64,000 nucleotides of DNA, taken from contig NC_135553.1 in NCBI RefSeq assembly GCF_964340395.1, forward strand, positions 5,247,001 to 5,311,000. Direction: 5' to 3'. Numbering within the stretch: position 1 is the first letter of the stretch; each line of letters begins with the position of its first letter. The stretch comes from Glandiceps talaboti. Taxonomy: Eukaryota; Hemichordata; Enteropneusta; Spengelidae. The notes under the pieces are model-generated. The model was not told where the DNA came from. It did not search any database and saw only the letters and a program-made list of their open reading frames with translations. This document shows, piece by piece, positions 26,168-37,226 of the stretch. The position numbers and the translations under genes are program-made.

Positions 26168-26937
26168 CAATTTGTTGGCAACAGTGTGCAAAATTCAACA
26201 ACAGTCTTTTGCCATAGTCCGACAGTGTTGTCTGTATATAGTAATATTGGTTGTTGGTACTCCTACAGTGAAGATGAAGACAGATTATTATCGATTTTAA
26301 ACAAAATAAAAGTTACTGAGCGTCGCCTGGATGGTTGCTATGACACCGACACTGTCATCTTTTTATGTGTCTGAATGATAAATTCCTCAAGACTATCACT
26401 CAGTACATGACCAACCATGGGTTTGAGATCGACAAAATCTACACCTATCAGACATATGTGAGAACTTTGGACAACATAACTTTAGCAGCTATTCAGCAGC
26501 AAGCACCAGTACTTCCGAAAGGGTAAAGAATGGCACCACTTGAACCTGAGCATGCAGAGCTTGTTGCATCTAAGACAGGCTACAGTACATCAGCTGCTAT
26601 TCGACTCGTGAGAAAATTGATCGAAGAATTCCCATCAGTTGCCATATATATACCAAACCAAGATGAACCAGTGTCATGGGCAATGTTACATCAACATGGC
26701 AATCCAGGCTATGGCTACACTCAACCAACGTACAGGAGTGAACAATTGCAACAGATTGGACATGCTGAGATGATGTCTCGTCTCCATTACTATGGCTACC
26801 AGAAGGTATGCTTTGGTACCAGGAAGGATAACATCGCTTCGCAAAAGGTGATCAAGAAATATCCAGGCTTGACTCCTCTGCACTTACTTCAAAACATCAT
26901 TTTCAAGAAAGATAAAAGCGTACTGTCAAAACTGTAG
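26168..26937 (+). pseudogene. GLYAT-like pseudogene (5'-truncated, frameshift, nonsense)
   Basis: This is nearly identical to the intact gene at 32469-33368, but it starts only at the codons for FVDNSVQD and lacks the first ~45 codons and the promoter. A two-base gain in a T run (near 26357-26363) shifts the frame. A TAC-to-TAA change at about 26523-26526 adds an internal stop. The 3' end is otherwise preserved, ending LSKL. It cannot make the family protein. Confidence 0.9.
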
Positions 26938-27659
26938 TTTCACTATAATGTACCTATTTAGTACACACAGTTTATACATTTAGGAAACGAAGTTTTTCAG
27001 AGCAATAAAAACTGAAAATAGTGGAACGTTTACCATAAATTTACTTGTAAAGACCAACAAAAGTTAGTAGTACAATATATGAGGATGGGATAAGAACTCT
27101 ATTTGTGACAGACGAGTAAATTATCTTCGAAGTAATTTTTTTTTCAAATTTAAAGTAAATTAAAATAACCTAAGCTATCTTCTGAAGTCAAAACATTTTT
27201 TTTCATTTTGCCTAAATAATTCTTCAAGGCAATGCCACTCCCGAAATAAAGGCATTTTCATAAACTTTGGGTTCTGGAGAGTCATGTGTCATGATTAAAT
27301 ATCAGAAAAAAATTACGAGATTGTCAAGAAACACCAAGTTGAAACTCGTAGGTAGAATGACTTAGCAACAACCAATGACAATAACCATACGTGGCAATAT
27401 TTGTATCTACTTTGGTTGTTTAAAGTTATATTGAAAATTCTTCACACCTAAGGTGGAATAGACATGGTAATATCATGAATATGCCGATCTATTCTTAGGG
27501 CATGTATCCCCTGATAACAAAACGTCATAGTGACTGTAACATATTTAACCACAGAGAATGTATTATTGTACACGTATTACAAAAGGTAGTCCAAAGGTCT
27601 GCTTATAAACATTCAAACTATCCCAGGCTGTATTGCTGTGTTTCAGTACATTGTCAACT
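26938..27659. other. Spacer within duplicated block 1
   Basis: AT-rich spacer, collinear with 33369-33938 of block 2. It holds the presumed promoter, 5'UTR exon and intron of the following gene; a TTTCAG acceptor lies just before the ATG at 27660. No other feature is visible. Confidence 0.5.
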
Positions 27660-28564
27660 ATGGACATTTCTCAAGATCAAAAAGTCTTAAACATTTTGCT
27701 GAGTCGCCTTGAAAAGAAGCATCCAGAATCTATACCCATGTACAAATTTGTGGAACACGTCAGAGACAAGAAATGGGATAGAACGCAGATACTTGTTGAC
27801 GGCAGTATGGAGGACACAACTGTATTATGTCAATGTCCAACTTTGTTTTCAAAACATACTGATATCGGTGGCTGGTTTCTGTTCAGCGATGAGATGAGAA
27901 TAGGTTAATGTCGATGTTGAAGAAAGTCAGTGTTACTGAGCGTCGACTGGATGGTGCCTATTCTGCCGACACTGTCATCTTCACGAATTTGGATGACAAA
28001 TTCCGCAAAATTGTAACCCAGTACATGACCAACCATGGATTCGAGATTAGCAATACCCTGACATTTAGGTTGTATGTGAGAAGTTTGGACAAAGCAACTG
28101 TGGCAAGTATTCAGCACCAAGCACCAGTACTTCCGCAGGGATATACCATGGCACCACTAAAACCTGAGCATGCAGAGCTTGTTGCGTCAAAGACCGGCTA
28201 TTGTTCACCTGCAGCTATTCCACTTGTCAGGAAAATGATTGAAGAATTTCCATCAATTGCCATGTATCCACCAAACCAAGATAAACCTGTCTCGTGGTCA
28301 GCTATAGGAGAGCGCGGCAATTCAGGTTTCGGCTATACCGAACCAGAGTATAGGAATAAACGGTTATCACAGATCCTGGGTGTGGAAATGATGTCTCGCC
28401 TTGCTGAGTACGGATACACTCATGAGGGCTTTTCTACCACCGATGACAACATTGCAGTGCATAATAAGTTGAAGAGATATTCAGCAGGCTTAACACCTCT
28501 ACATCTGACTCACTTTATTACTTTCAAGAGAATTAAACAGATACCAACTCCATCAAAATTGTAG
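27660..28564 (+). pseudogene. GLYAT-like gene, frameshifted copy
   Basis: This is the counterpart of the intact gene at 33939-34841. It has start, splice acceptor and stop in place and a C-terminal PSKL. A length change in the stretch TTCAGCGATGAGATGAG (about 27885-27900; the intact paralogue reads TTCAGCGAAGATGAG) breaks the frame after about residue 80. The remainder reads on from 27908 without further stops. A recent pseudogene and a local sequencing or assembly error are both possible. If corrected, it would encode about 300 aa. Confidence 0.8.
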
Positions 28565-28851
28565 TTAATGATAGATATTCTGTTTTGAGAACCTAGTACT
28601 CACGATTTTTAGCTCTAACTATCAGATTAGAGTTTAGCATCCGTCAGTTATCCGTCAGTATAGTCAAGTATTACAAATTACCATAGTATATATATTACAA
28701 CTTAGTGATTTCAAAAAAATGATAAATTTTAATGTAAATATACTGCATAAAATATCATTTGGAAAGTCAAACGCATGACTTATGACTTAAAGATTTTGTC
28801 ACAAAACGTCTATCGACTCATAGAGAAAACGTTTATGCTTTCCACTAGCCC

Positions 28852-29010
28852 CAAAATTCATTTTGACATGCACAATGTGCGCACCTCCTCCAAAGTTCCA
28901 TGTTTTGCCCTCACACTGTATCAAAAACAGGACTTCCCCCACCACTCCCCTCCAGCCATCGATCGAAAAAAATTGCCCACCCACTGAAAAATTGCGTAAG
29001 AACAGCTTTT
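28852..29010. repeat. Dispersed repeat, copy 2, left part
   Basis: This matches 22297-22463 closely, then breaks off after GCTTTTTTG. The remaining part of the same repeat (GGGACATCTCGCATTATAGC...) is found at 30604-30640. Confidence 0.8.
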
Positions 29011-30491
29011 TTGCAAGAACAGCTTCATTGACTGCACCTGTACTATATAACCAGATGTAAACTAAGCGCCTGCCGTGAGGGAACCACCAATTATTAAAAT
29101 TAAACTAAAAAAAACAAACTGGTATAAACAAATTTGTGTTGCTGAGGAGAACTACGCACTTGGTATACACCATGATAATTTTTATTTCTGAATGATGTGT
29201 ACGTGTGAACCATGGTTAACCTCAAATGAATCTTCGAAGAGCATGAAGTGAACTGTAAGTTCACGTAATGTGTTCGATCCGGTAACGAAGCTGAAAAAAA
29301 AAAGGTTTCAGTTTGAGTGAGATGAAATGGTGACATGGGTCCAGTGATGTGGTGTATCTATTTATCGCTTCGGCCGTGAAGGAAGATGCTTCACCGGAAT
29401 GGCCGTGCTATTGATGGAGGCCTTTTGTAATCAAGTCTATTAATAAGTAACCAATCACGTGTATAAGTAATGATAATATTTCGTAGTTTCTAAACTCTCC
29501 AAGACGGCACATGAAAGTGGTGAAACATTTTGCATACGATGTGTTATATTCAAATTTGACAAGGCGTAATTTAGCTGAAAACCCACTCAACTTTGCAATT
29601 CAGATGTGAATCGCTTCTATTTGCGTTTACATTGTAGGAATTGTAGGATTTGGTTCACACAGAATTCAATGTCACAAACACAGAAGAAGAAGCCTGAAAA
29701 TCACAGCAAACGCTACCTACAATATAATACAGTCGACATGTTCGAATCATGGACACCAACTTGCCATATTACACTTCATGTATAAGCCTCTGTCTTCATT
29801 GCATTCTCTCACGGAATTGAACTTCGTAAAGGTATAACTCAATTGAAATGTAGACGAACTTTGTAAAGGTATAACTCAATTGAAATGTAGACACTAGAGC
29901 CAAAGGGAAGATCTAAAAAATATATAGTATTTGTATACTCACCAAACGTTTCGGATTTGGTCTGCTCGACCCGCTAATTTAGGCAGACTAGAACGACTAT
30001 GAAGTTGGCGTCAGATTCAGATTCAGATTCAGATTCAGAGAGCGTCATATTGAGCGTCATATTAAGCATCTGACGCTGAATATGACGCTGAATATGACGC
30101 TAGCTGAATCTGAATCTGACGCCAACTTTATACTCGTCAGGGTAGACGCAATATCATAAAACCATTGACAGCGACCGGCCTCTGAGGGTAGCCTTCCGAG
30201 TTTACTCAAATTAATATAGCGTAATTATATTAATTCATATTGTCTTAACAGTTTTAAGTATATGAACAAATGTATTTTCTTATGTTTGATGAATATACTA
30301 ATTTTTATTGAAATTGAAGTATGGAGTCTTAAGATATTGCTTAATTATTTGATTTCATTAATATGCAAATTTCTCTAATTAAACATTAACCGATCTGGTT
30401 CAAAACCTAATCAGGTCTAGCTATTACCCTAAAGATTATATATTCCAAATATCATTACAATTGAGCCAGCCGAAGTTTAGAAAATGATGAC

Positions 30492-30534
<43 letters not shown>

Positions 30535-30603
30535 CACACACAGACACACAGACACACATTCCTATTTTAATACCTCCCGTACCCTTACGGGAGGTAAAAT
30601 AGA
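29011..30603. mobile_element. Insertion of ~1.6 kb splitting a dispersed repeat
   Basis: By comparison with the unsplit copy at 22290-22497, this segment was gained inside the second copy. It contains a tandem 37-bp duplication (about 29824-29895), a ~130-bp foldback (30000-30131), a (GACA)n microsatellite (about 30492-30533) and a short palindrome (TACCTCCCG...CGGGAGGTA) at its right end. No coding capacity is seen. Type unknown; it may be a composite of several insertions. Confidence 0.5.
30000..30131. repeat. Long foldback (hairpin) with nested repeats
   Basis: The arms AGTTGGCGTCAGATTCAG (from 30003) and CTGAATCTGACGCCAACT (to 30127) pair. Inside them AGCGTCATATTGAGCGTCAT (from 30041) pairs with 30079-30101. 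Nearly the whole 132 bp can fold into one stem with a ~15-base loop. The arms contain GATTCA hexamer repeats in unequal number. Confidence 0.85.
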
Positions 30604-30640
30604 TTACAGGGACATCTCGCATTATAGCTACTGCATATTG
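30604..30640. repeat. Dispersed repeat, copy 2, right part
   Basis: This matches 22464-22497 (ACAGGGACATCTCGCATTAT...). It abuts the start of duplicated block 2. Confidence 0.75.
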
Positions 30641-31883
30641 GCAAAAAGAATTTGACTAGTAAAGCCTATATCAAAAGTCTAATATAATTTGTCCTTCTTT
30701 GTCTAAGAGTTAGTTTGTAAAAGTTTCATAATCATTAATCGCACCCCTTTTTTCAGAAAACTGAACCGACAAGAAATCCTTTGCTATTGGCGGTTGTTTT
30801 TGACATTTCGCCTAAAATTGCAATGTCAAGGTCAAATATAACCAGACTGTCACATTACACTTGCAATTTTAGATAAAATGTCACAGTCAGATAGGTCATA
30901 TCTGATGATATATGATGAGAGGCTTGAAAGATGTCTCCCAATATGGACGTCATTGACCCAAGAGCTACAGTATTCTCTTTGTGCTAGGTTTCAATGTCAT
31001 AGGTTAGTGCAGTCAGAATTGGTGACATGGCTGGAAATACACGCATACATGAACGGAGGGACGGGTTGGAACCATTCGTTTAGCATATCCCGAGTACAAC
31101 GTAGGGCTTCGAAAACCAATATATCTAAGGTATAGCTGAAATACATTTTATTCCGGAGATAATCTTATTGTATATATTCATCATGTACAAAAAAGAACCT
31201 GTCTTGTTCCATATAAAGGGAATTGAATTACCTACAAAGTATATGAAAAGAAACTCACTGAAACATTACACAGATGAAAGGTGAATTTTAATTTCAAATA
31301 TGAATACATTGTTCAAATGACATGTTTAACGGTGGCCCACTGCTCTGTAGTGTTGACTTTGGTAAAAATACAAAGGTTTATACAACAAACAGAATAGATG
31401 CTGCAGTTAAATTCAGTAATTGTTAGCCTAAGCCTACTACTTTGGTTGATTGATTGATGTATCCGTGACTGACATTCTGTCTATGTGAGTATATAATATG
31501 GTTTGACAGATTATCTATCAGCCTCTCTTACAGGTTTAGACTCAGTCCAAAGTCCGATAACGCCTCCACATGACCGACATTGATTTTTTTATTATTTCGC
31601 TACACCTCCCATTTCTATGCCACCCACACGTGTCTTTCAAATGACTTGTGTAATAAGATAAAATAATAAACTGCTGAACATTCTATACAAAAGATCACCA
31701 GATTGAGTAATGTAGAGCGTTCAAGTCGATTTTGCAGCCTAGAAAAACATTGAAAAAAATCACTGTACCGTACTATACTGCACTGTACAAAAGTACACCG
31801 ATCATTTGATCTGTAAAGTTTCCGTTTAACTAGTCTGTTTACTTTGTGCAACAAACTTCCAAATTTGACCAACAACGTCTTCA

Positions 31884-32335
31884 CTACAGTTTTGATGACA
31901 TTTTTTCGACTCTCTTGAAAATGATACTATGCCTTAGCCAAAGAGGTGTTACACCTGTTGGATCTTTATATATCAATTTATGTGCTGCGATGTTATCAAC
32001 TCTCGTACCAAAGCACACCTTCTTGAAGCCTAGCTCGGACAAGCGACGTTCTGTGACATTCACCTTGTTTAGCATCGATACCAGTCTGTCCTCATCCTCG
32101 CTGAATAGAAACCAACAACCGACATAAGGACTTTCAGACCACACAGTCGGACTATGGCACAAAACAGTTGTACTGTCCTGCACACTATCGTCAACAAATA
32201 CCTGTGTCCTGTCCCATTTCTTGTCTCGGACGTGTCTCACGAGATTGCTGATGGATATAGATTCCGGATGCCACTTTCAGGTCACAGCTGGCATTTATTT
32301 AACGAACTTTGGGTCTTCTCATCAGTGATTGACAT
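31884..32335 (-). pseudogene. Inverted GLYAT-like pseudogene (internal deletion, stops)
   Basis: On the minus strand an ATG at 32335-32333 begins MSITDEKTQSS, matching the MDISQDPKAL start of its paralogues. It then meets an in-frame TGA and a frameshift. From about 32240 the family sequence (MRHVRDKKWDRTQVF) resumes in frame to VTERRL. There it jumps directly to SELGFKKVCFGTR, losing roughly 140 codons, and finishes SSKL with a stop at 31886-31884. It lies head-to-head with the intact gene at 32469, forming an inverted repeat with it. Confidence 0.85.
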
Positions 32336-32468
32336 AATGTAAGCATAGTAATAGTGTAACCTGTATGACCTCAGGAAGTAGAGGTGAAAGTTCAGTAAAA
32401 AGTCTTCTAAAGCCATCATTTCTGGTAGCCATTGCTGTGTATTTGTTTAAGGTAGATTTGCCTCAACT

Positions 32469-33368
32469 ATGGATATATCTACAGATTCAAAAGCTTTGAC
32501 ACTTCTACTGAGCCACCTTAGAAAGAGATATCCGGAGTCTGTACCCATATACAATCTCGTGAGACACGTCCGAGACAAGAAATGGGATAGAACAGAGATA
32601 TTTGTTGACAACAGTGTGCAAGATTCAACAACAGTCTTTTGCCATAGTCCGACAGTGTTGTCTGTAGATAGTAACATTGGTTGTTGGTACTCCTACAGTG
32701 AAGATGAAGACAAATTATTGTCGATTTTAAACAAAATAAAAGTTACTGAGCGTCGCCTGGATGGTTGCTATGACACCGACACTGTCATCTTTATGTGTCT
32801 GAATGATAAATTCCTCAAAACTATCACTCAGTACATGATGACCAACCATGGGTTTGAGATCGACAAAATCTACACCTATCAGACATATGTGAGAACTTTG
32901 GACAACATAACTTTAGCAGCTATTCAGCAGCAAGCACCAGTACTTCCGAAAGGGTACAGAATGGCATCACTTAAACCTGAGCATGCAGAGCTTGTTGCAT
33001 CTAAGACAGGCTACAATACATCAGCTGCTATTCGACTCGTGAGAAAATTGATCGAAGAATTCCCATCAGTTGCCATATATATACCAAACCAAGATGAACC
33101 AGTGTCATGGGCAATGTTACATCAACATGGCAATCCAGGCTATGGCTACACTCAACCAACGTACAGGAGTGAACAATTGCAACAGATTGGACATGCTGAG
33201 ATGATGTCTCGTCTCCATTACTATGGCTACCAGAAGGTATGCTTTGGTACCACGAAGGATAACATCGCTTCGCAAAAGGTGATCAAGAAATATCCAGGCT
33301 TGACTCCTCTGCACGTACTTCATAACATCATTTTCAAGAAAGATAAAAGCGTACTGTCAAAACTGTAG
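32469..33368 (+). CDS. GLYAT-like acyltransferase, copy in block 2, first gene (intact, SKL)
   Basis: 299 aa, no internal intron. It has the N-terminal GLYAT domain (VRHVRDKKWDRTEIFVDNS) and the C-terminal GNAT-type domain (PNQDEPVSWAMLHQHGN, CFGTTKDNIASQKV), and ends LSKL, a peroxisomal signal. It differs from the others in reading QPTYRSEQLQQIG where most copies read QPEYRNKRFSQI, changing the conserved Glu of the PEYR motif to Thr. Asn occupies the aligned catalytic-Glu position. The acceptor before the ATG is GTTTAAG rather than GTTTCAG. It is the closest relative of the broken copy at 26168-26937. Confidence 0.85.
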   Translation: MDISTDSKALTLLLSHLRKRYPESVPIYNLVRHVRDKKWDRTEIFVDNSVQDSTTVFCHSPTVLSVDSNIGCWYSYSEDEDKLLSILNKIKVTERRLDGCYDTDTVIFMCLNDKFLKTITQYMMTNHGFEIDKIYTYQTYVRTLDNITLAAIQQQAPVLPKGYRMASLKPEHAELVASKTGYNTSAAIRLVRKLIEEFPSVAIYIPNQDEPVSWAMLHQHGNPGYGYTQPTYRSEQLQQIGHAEMMSRLHYYGYQKVCFGTTKDNIASQKVIKKYPGLTPLHVLHNIIFKKDKSVLSKL

Positions 33369-33938
33369 TTTCACTATAATGTACCTATTTAGTGTCATAT
33401 CTTCGAAGAATTTTTTTTTTAAATTTAAAGTAAATTAAAATAACCTAACCTATCTTCTGAAGTCAAAACATTTTTTTTTCATTTTGCCTAAATAATTCTT
33501 CAAGGCAATGCCACTCCCGAAATAAAGGCATTTTCATAAATGTTGGGTTCTGGAGAGTCTTGTGTCATGATTAAATATCAGAAACAAAATTACGAAATTG
33601 TCAAGAAACACCAAGTTGAAACTCGTAGGTAGATTGACTTAGCAACAACCAATGAAATAACCACACGTGGCAATATTTGTATCTACTTTGGTTGTTTAAA
33701 GTTATATTGAAAATTCTTCACAACTAAGGTGGAATAGACAAGGTAATATCATGAATATGCCGATCTATTTTTAGGGCATGTATCCCCTGATAACAAAACG
33801 TCATAGTGACTGTAACATATTTAACCACAGAGAATGTATTATTGTACACGTATTGCAAAAGGTAGTCCAAAGGTCTGCTTATAAACATTCAAACTACCCC
33901 AGGCTGTATTGCTGTGTTTCAGTAGATTGTCGTCAACT
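33369..33938. other. Spacer within duplicated block 2
   Basis: Collinear with 26938-27659 but shorter by about 150 bp. A TTTCAG acceptor ends at 33922, 16 bases before the next ATG. Confidence 0.5.
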
Positions 33939-34841
33939 ATGGACATTTCTCAAGATCAAAAAGCCTTAAACGTTTTGCTGAGTCACCTTGAAAAGAAGCA
34001 TCCAGAATCTATACCCATGTACAAATTTGTGGAACACGTCAGAGACAAGAAATGGGATAGAACGCAGATACTTGTTGACGGCAGTGTGGAGGACACAACT
34101 GTATTATGTCATGGTCCAACTGTGTTTTCAAAACATACTGATATCGGTGGCTGGTTTCTGTTCAGCGAAGATGAGAATAGGTTAATGTCGATGTTGAAGA
34201 AAGTCAGTGTTACTGAGCGTCGTCTGGATGGTGCCTATTCTGCCGACGCTGTCATCTTCACGAATTTGGATGACAAATTCCGCAAAATCGTAACCCAGTA
34301 CATGACCAACCAGGGATTCGAGATAAGCAATACCCTGACCTTTAGGTTGTATGTGAGAAGTTTGGACGAAGCAACTATGACAAGTATTCAGCTGCAAGCA
34401 CAAGAACTTCCAAGCGGATACACAATGGCACCACTAAAACCTGAGCATGCAGAGCTTGTTGCGTCAAAGGCCAGCTATTGTTCACCTGCAGCTATTCCAC
34501 TTGTCAGGAAAATGATTGAAGAATTTCCATCAATTGCCATGTATCCACCTAACCAAGATGAACCTGTCTCGTGGTCAGCTATAAGAGAGCACGGCAATTC
34601 AGGTTTCGGTTATACTGAACCAGAGTATAGGAATAAACGGTTATCACAGATCCTGGGTGTGGAAATGATGTCTCGCCTTGCTGAGTACGGAGACACTCAT
34701 GTGTGCTTTGCTACCACCGATGACAACATTGCAGTGCATAAAACGATGAAGAGATATTCAGCAGGCTTAACACCTCTACATCTGACTCACTTTATTACTT
34801 TCAAGAGAGTTGAACAGATACCAACTCCATCAAAACTGTAG
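33939..34841 (+). CDS. GLYAT-like acyltransferase, block 2 second gene (intact, SKL)
   Basis: 300 aa in one exon, starting MDISQDQKALNVLL and ending TPSKL. It has both GLYAT-family domains, with motifs VEHVRDKKWDRTQILVD, PNQDEPVSWSAIREHGN, GYTEPEYRNKRLSQI and TTDDNIAVHKTM. The C-terminal SKL suggests import into peroxisomes. The start is set at 33939 after the conserved TTTCAG acceptor; the frame is open further upstream but without an ATG. The aligned catalytic-Glu position is Asn. It is the intact twin of the frameshifted gene at 27660-28564. Confidence 0.87.
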   Translation: MDISQDQKALNVLLSHLEKKHPESIPMYKFVEHVRDKKWDRTQILVDGSVEDTTVLCHGPTVFSKHTDIGGWFLFSEDENRLMSMLKKVSVTERRLDGAYSADAVIFTNLDDKFRKIVTQYMTNQGFEISNTLTFRLYVRSLDEATMTSIQLQAQELPSGYTMAPLKPEHAELVASKASYCSPAAIPLVRKMIEEFPSIAMYPPNQDEPVSWSAIREHGNSGFGYTEPEYRNKRLSQILGVEMMSRLAEYGDTHVCFATTDDNIAVHKTMKRYSAGLTPLHLTHFITFKRVEQIPTPSKL

Positions 34842-36320
<1,479 letters not shown>

Positions 36321-37226
36321 ATGGATATTTCTCAAGATCCGCAGGCTTTAAACCGTTTACTGGACCACCTTGAAAAGGGGCATCCAGAAACTACACCAAT
36401 ATACAAATTTGTGGAACACGTACGAGACAAGAAATGGGGTAGAACGCAGATACTGGTTGACAATAGTATGGAGGACTACACAACTGTATTCTGCCATGGT
36501 CCAACTCTGTTTTCAGAAAATACTGATATCGGCGGCTGGTTCCTGTATAGCGAAGATGAGGACAGGTTAAAGTCAATGTTAAACAAAGTCAATGTTACCG
36601 AGCGTCGCCTGGATGGTTACTATGGCACCGACACTGTCATCTTCATTTGTTTAAATGACAAATATCGCAAAATCATCACACAGCACATGACCAACAGTGG
36701 ATTTCAGATGAATAACACCTCTACGTCTCGATTGTATGTGAGAACTTTGGACAAAGCAACTTTGGCAAGTATTCATCAGCAAGCACCAGAACTTCCAAGG
36801 GGATATACAATGGAACCACTTAAACCTGAGCATGCAGAGCTTGTTGTGACTGTTGCGTCAAATACCGACTATTGTTCACCAGCAGCTATTCCCCTAGTCA
36901 GGAAAATGATTAAAGAATTTCCATCAGTTGCCATATATCCACCTAATCGAGATGAACCTGTGTCATGGTCACTGTTACATCCATATGGCAGTTCTGGCTT
37001 TAACTATACCGAACCAGAGTATAGGAATAAACGGTTTTCACAGATCCAGGGTGCGGAAATAATGACTCGTCTTGCCGAGTACGGATACAGTCATGTGTGC
37101 TTTGCTGCCACAGATGACAACATTGCAATGCATAAAATGATGAAGAAATATCCAAAAAGCTTAAAAGCACTTTATCTTATTCATTACATTACTTTCACTA
37201 GAGTTGAACAGACGTCAAAATTATAG
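36321..37226 (+). CDS. GLYAT-like acyltransferase, copy after block 2 (intact, SKL)
   Basis: 301 aa in one exon, starting MDISQDPQALNRLL and ending QTSKL. It carries the usual family motifs (VEHVRDKKWGRTQILVD, PNRDEPVSWSLLHPYGS, YTEPEYRNKRFSQI, ATDDNIAMHKMM). It has a short insertion (VTVA) after HAELV that none of its paralogues has. Ser is at the aligned catalytic-Glu position. The acceptor AG in front of the ATG is changed from TTTCAG to TTTCAATAG, moving the likely 3' splice site by 3 bases. C-terminal SKL predicts peroxisomal import. Confidence 0.86.
   Translation: MDISQDPQALNRLLDHLEKGHPETTPIYKFVEHVRDKKWGRTQILVDNSMEDYTTVFCHGPTLFSENTDIGGWFLYSEDEDRLKSMLNKVNVTERRLDGYYGTDTVIFICLNDKYRKIITQHMTNSGFQMNNTSTSRLYVRTLDKATLASIHQQAPELPRGYTMEPLKPEHAELVVTVASNTDYCSPAAIPLVRKMIKEFPSVAIYPPNRDEPVSWSLLHPYGSSGFNYTEPEYRNKRFSQIQGAEIMTRLAEYGYSHVCFAATDDNIAMHKMMKKYPKSLKALYLIHYITFTRVEQTSKL

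Larger units (their letters stand above)
24834..28815 (+). repeat. Segmental duplication, block 1
   Basis: A block of about 4 kb is collinear with 30640-35310. Both blocks carry, in order, a common spacer, an inverted GLYAT-like remnant, a plus-strand GLYAT-like gene, a common spacer, a second plus-strand GLYAT-like gene, and a common 3' flank ending near TTTTGTCACAAAACGTCTAT. In this block both plus-strand genes are broken. Confidence 0.85.
28565..30639. other. Spacer between the two duplicated blocks, with an insertion
   Basis: The 3' flank of the frameshifted gene runs to about 28815. Then comes the dispersed-repeat half at 28852-29010, an inserted segment at 29011-30603, and the other half of the dispersed repeat at 30604-30640. 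No gene is supported. Confidence 0.55.
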
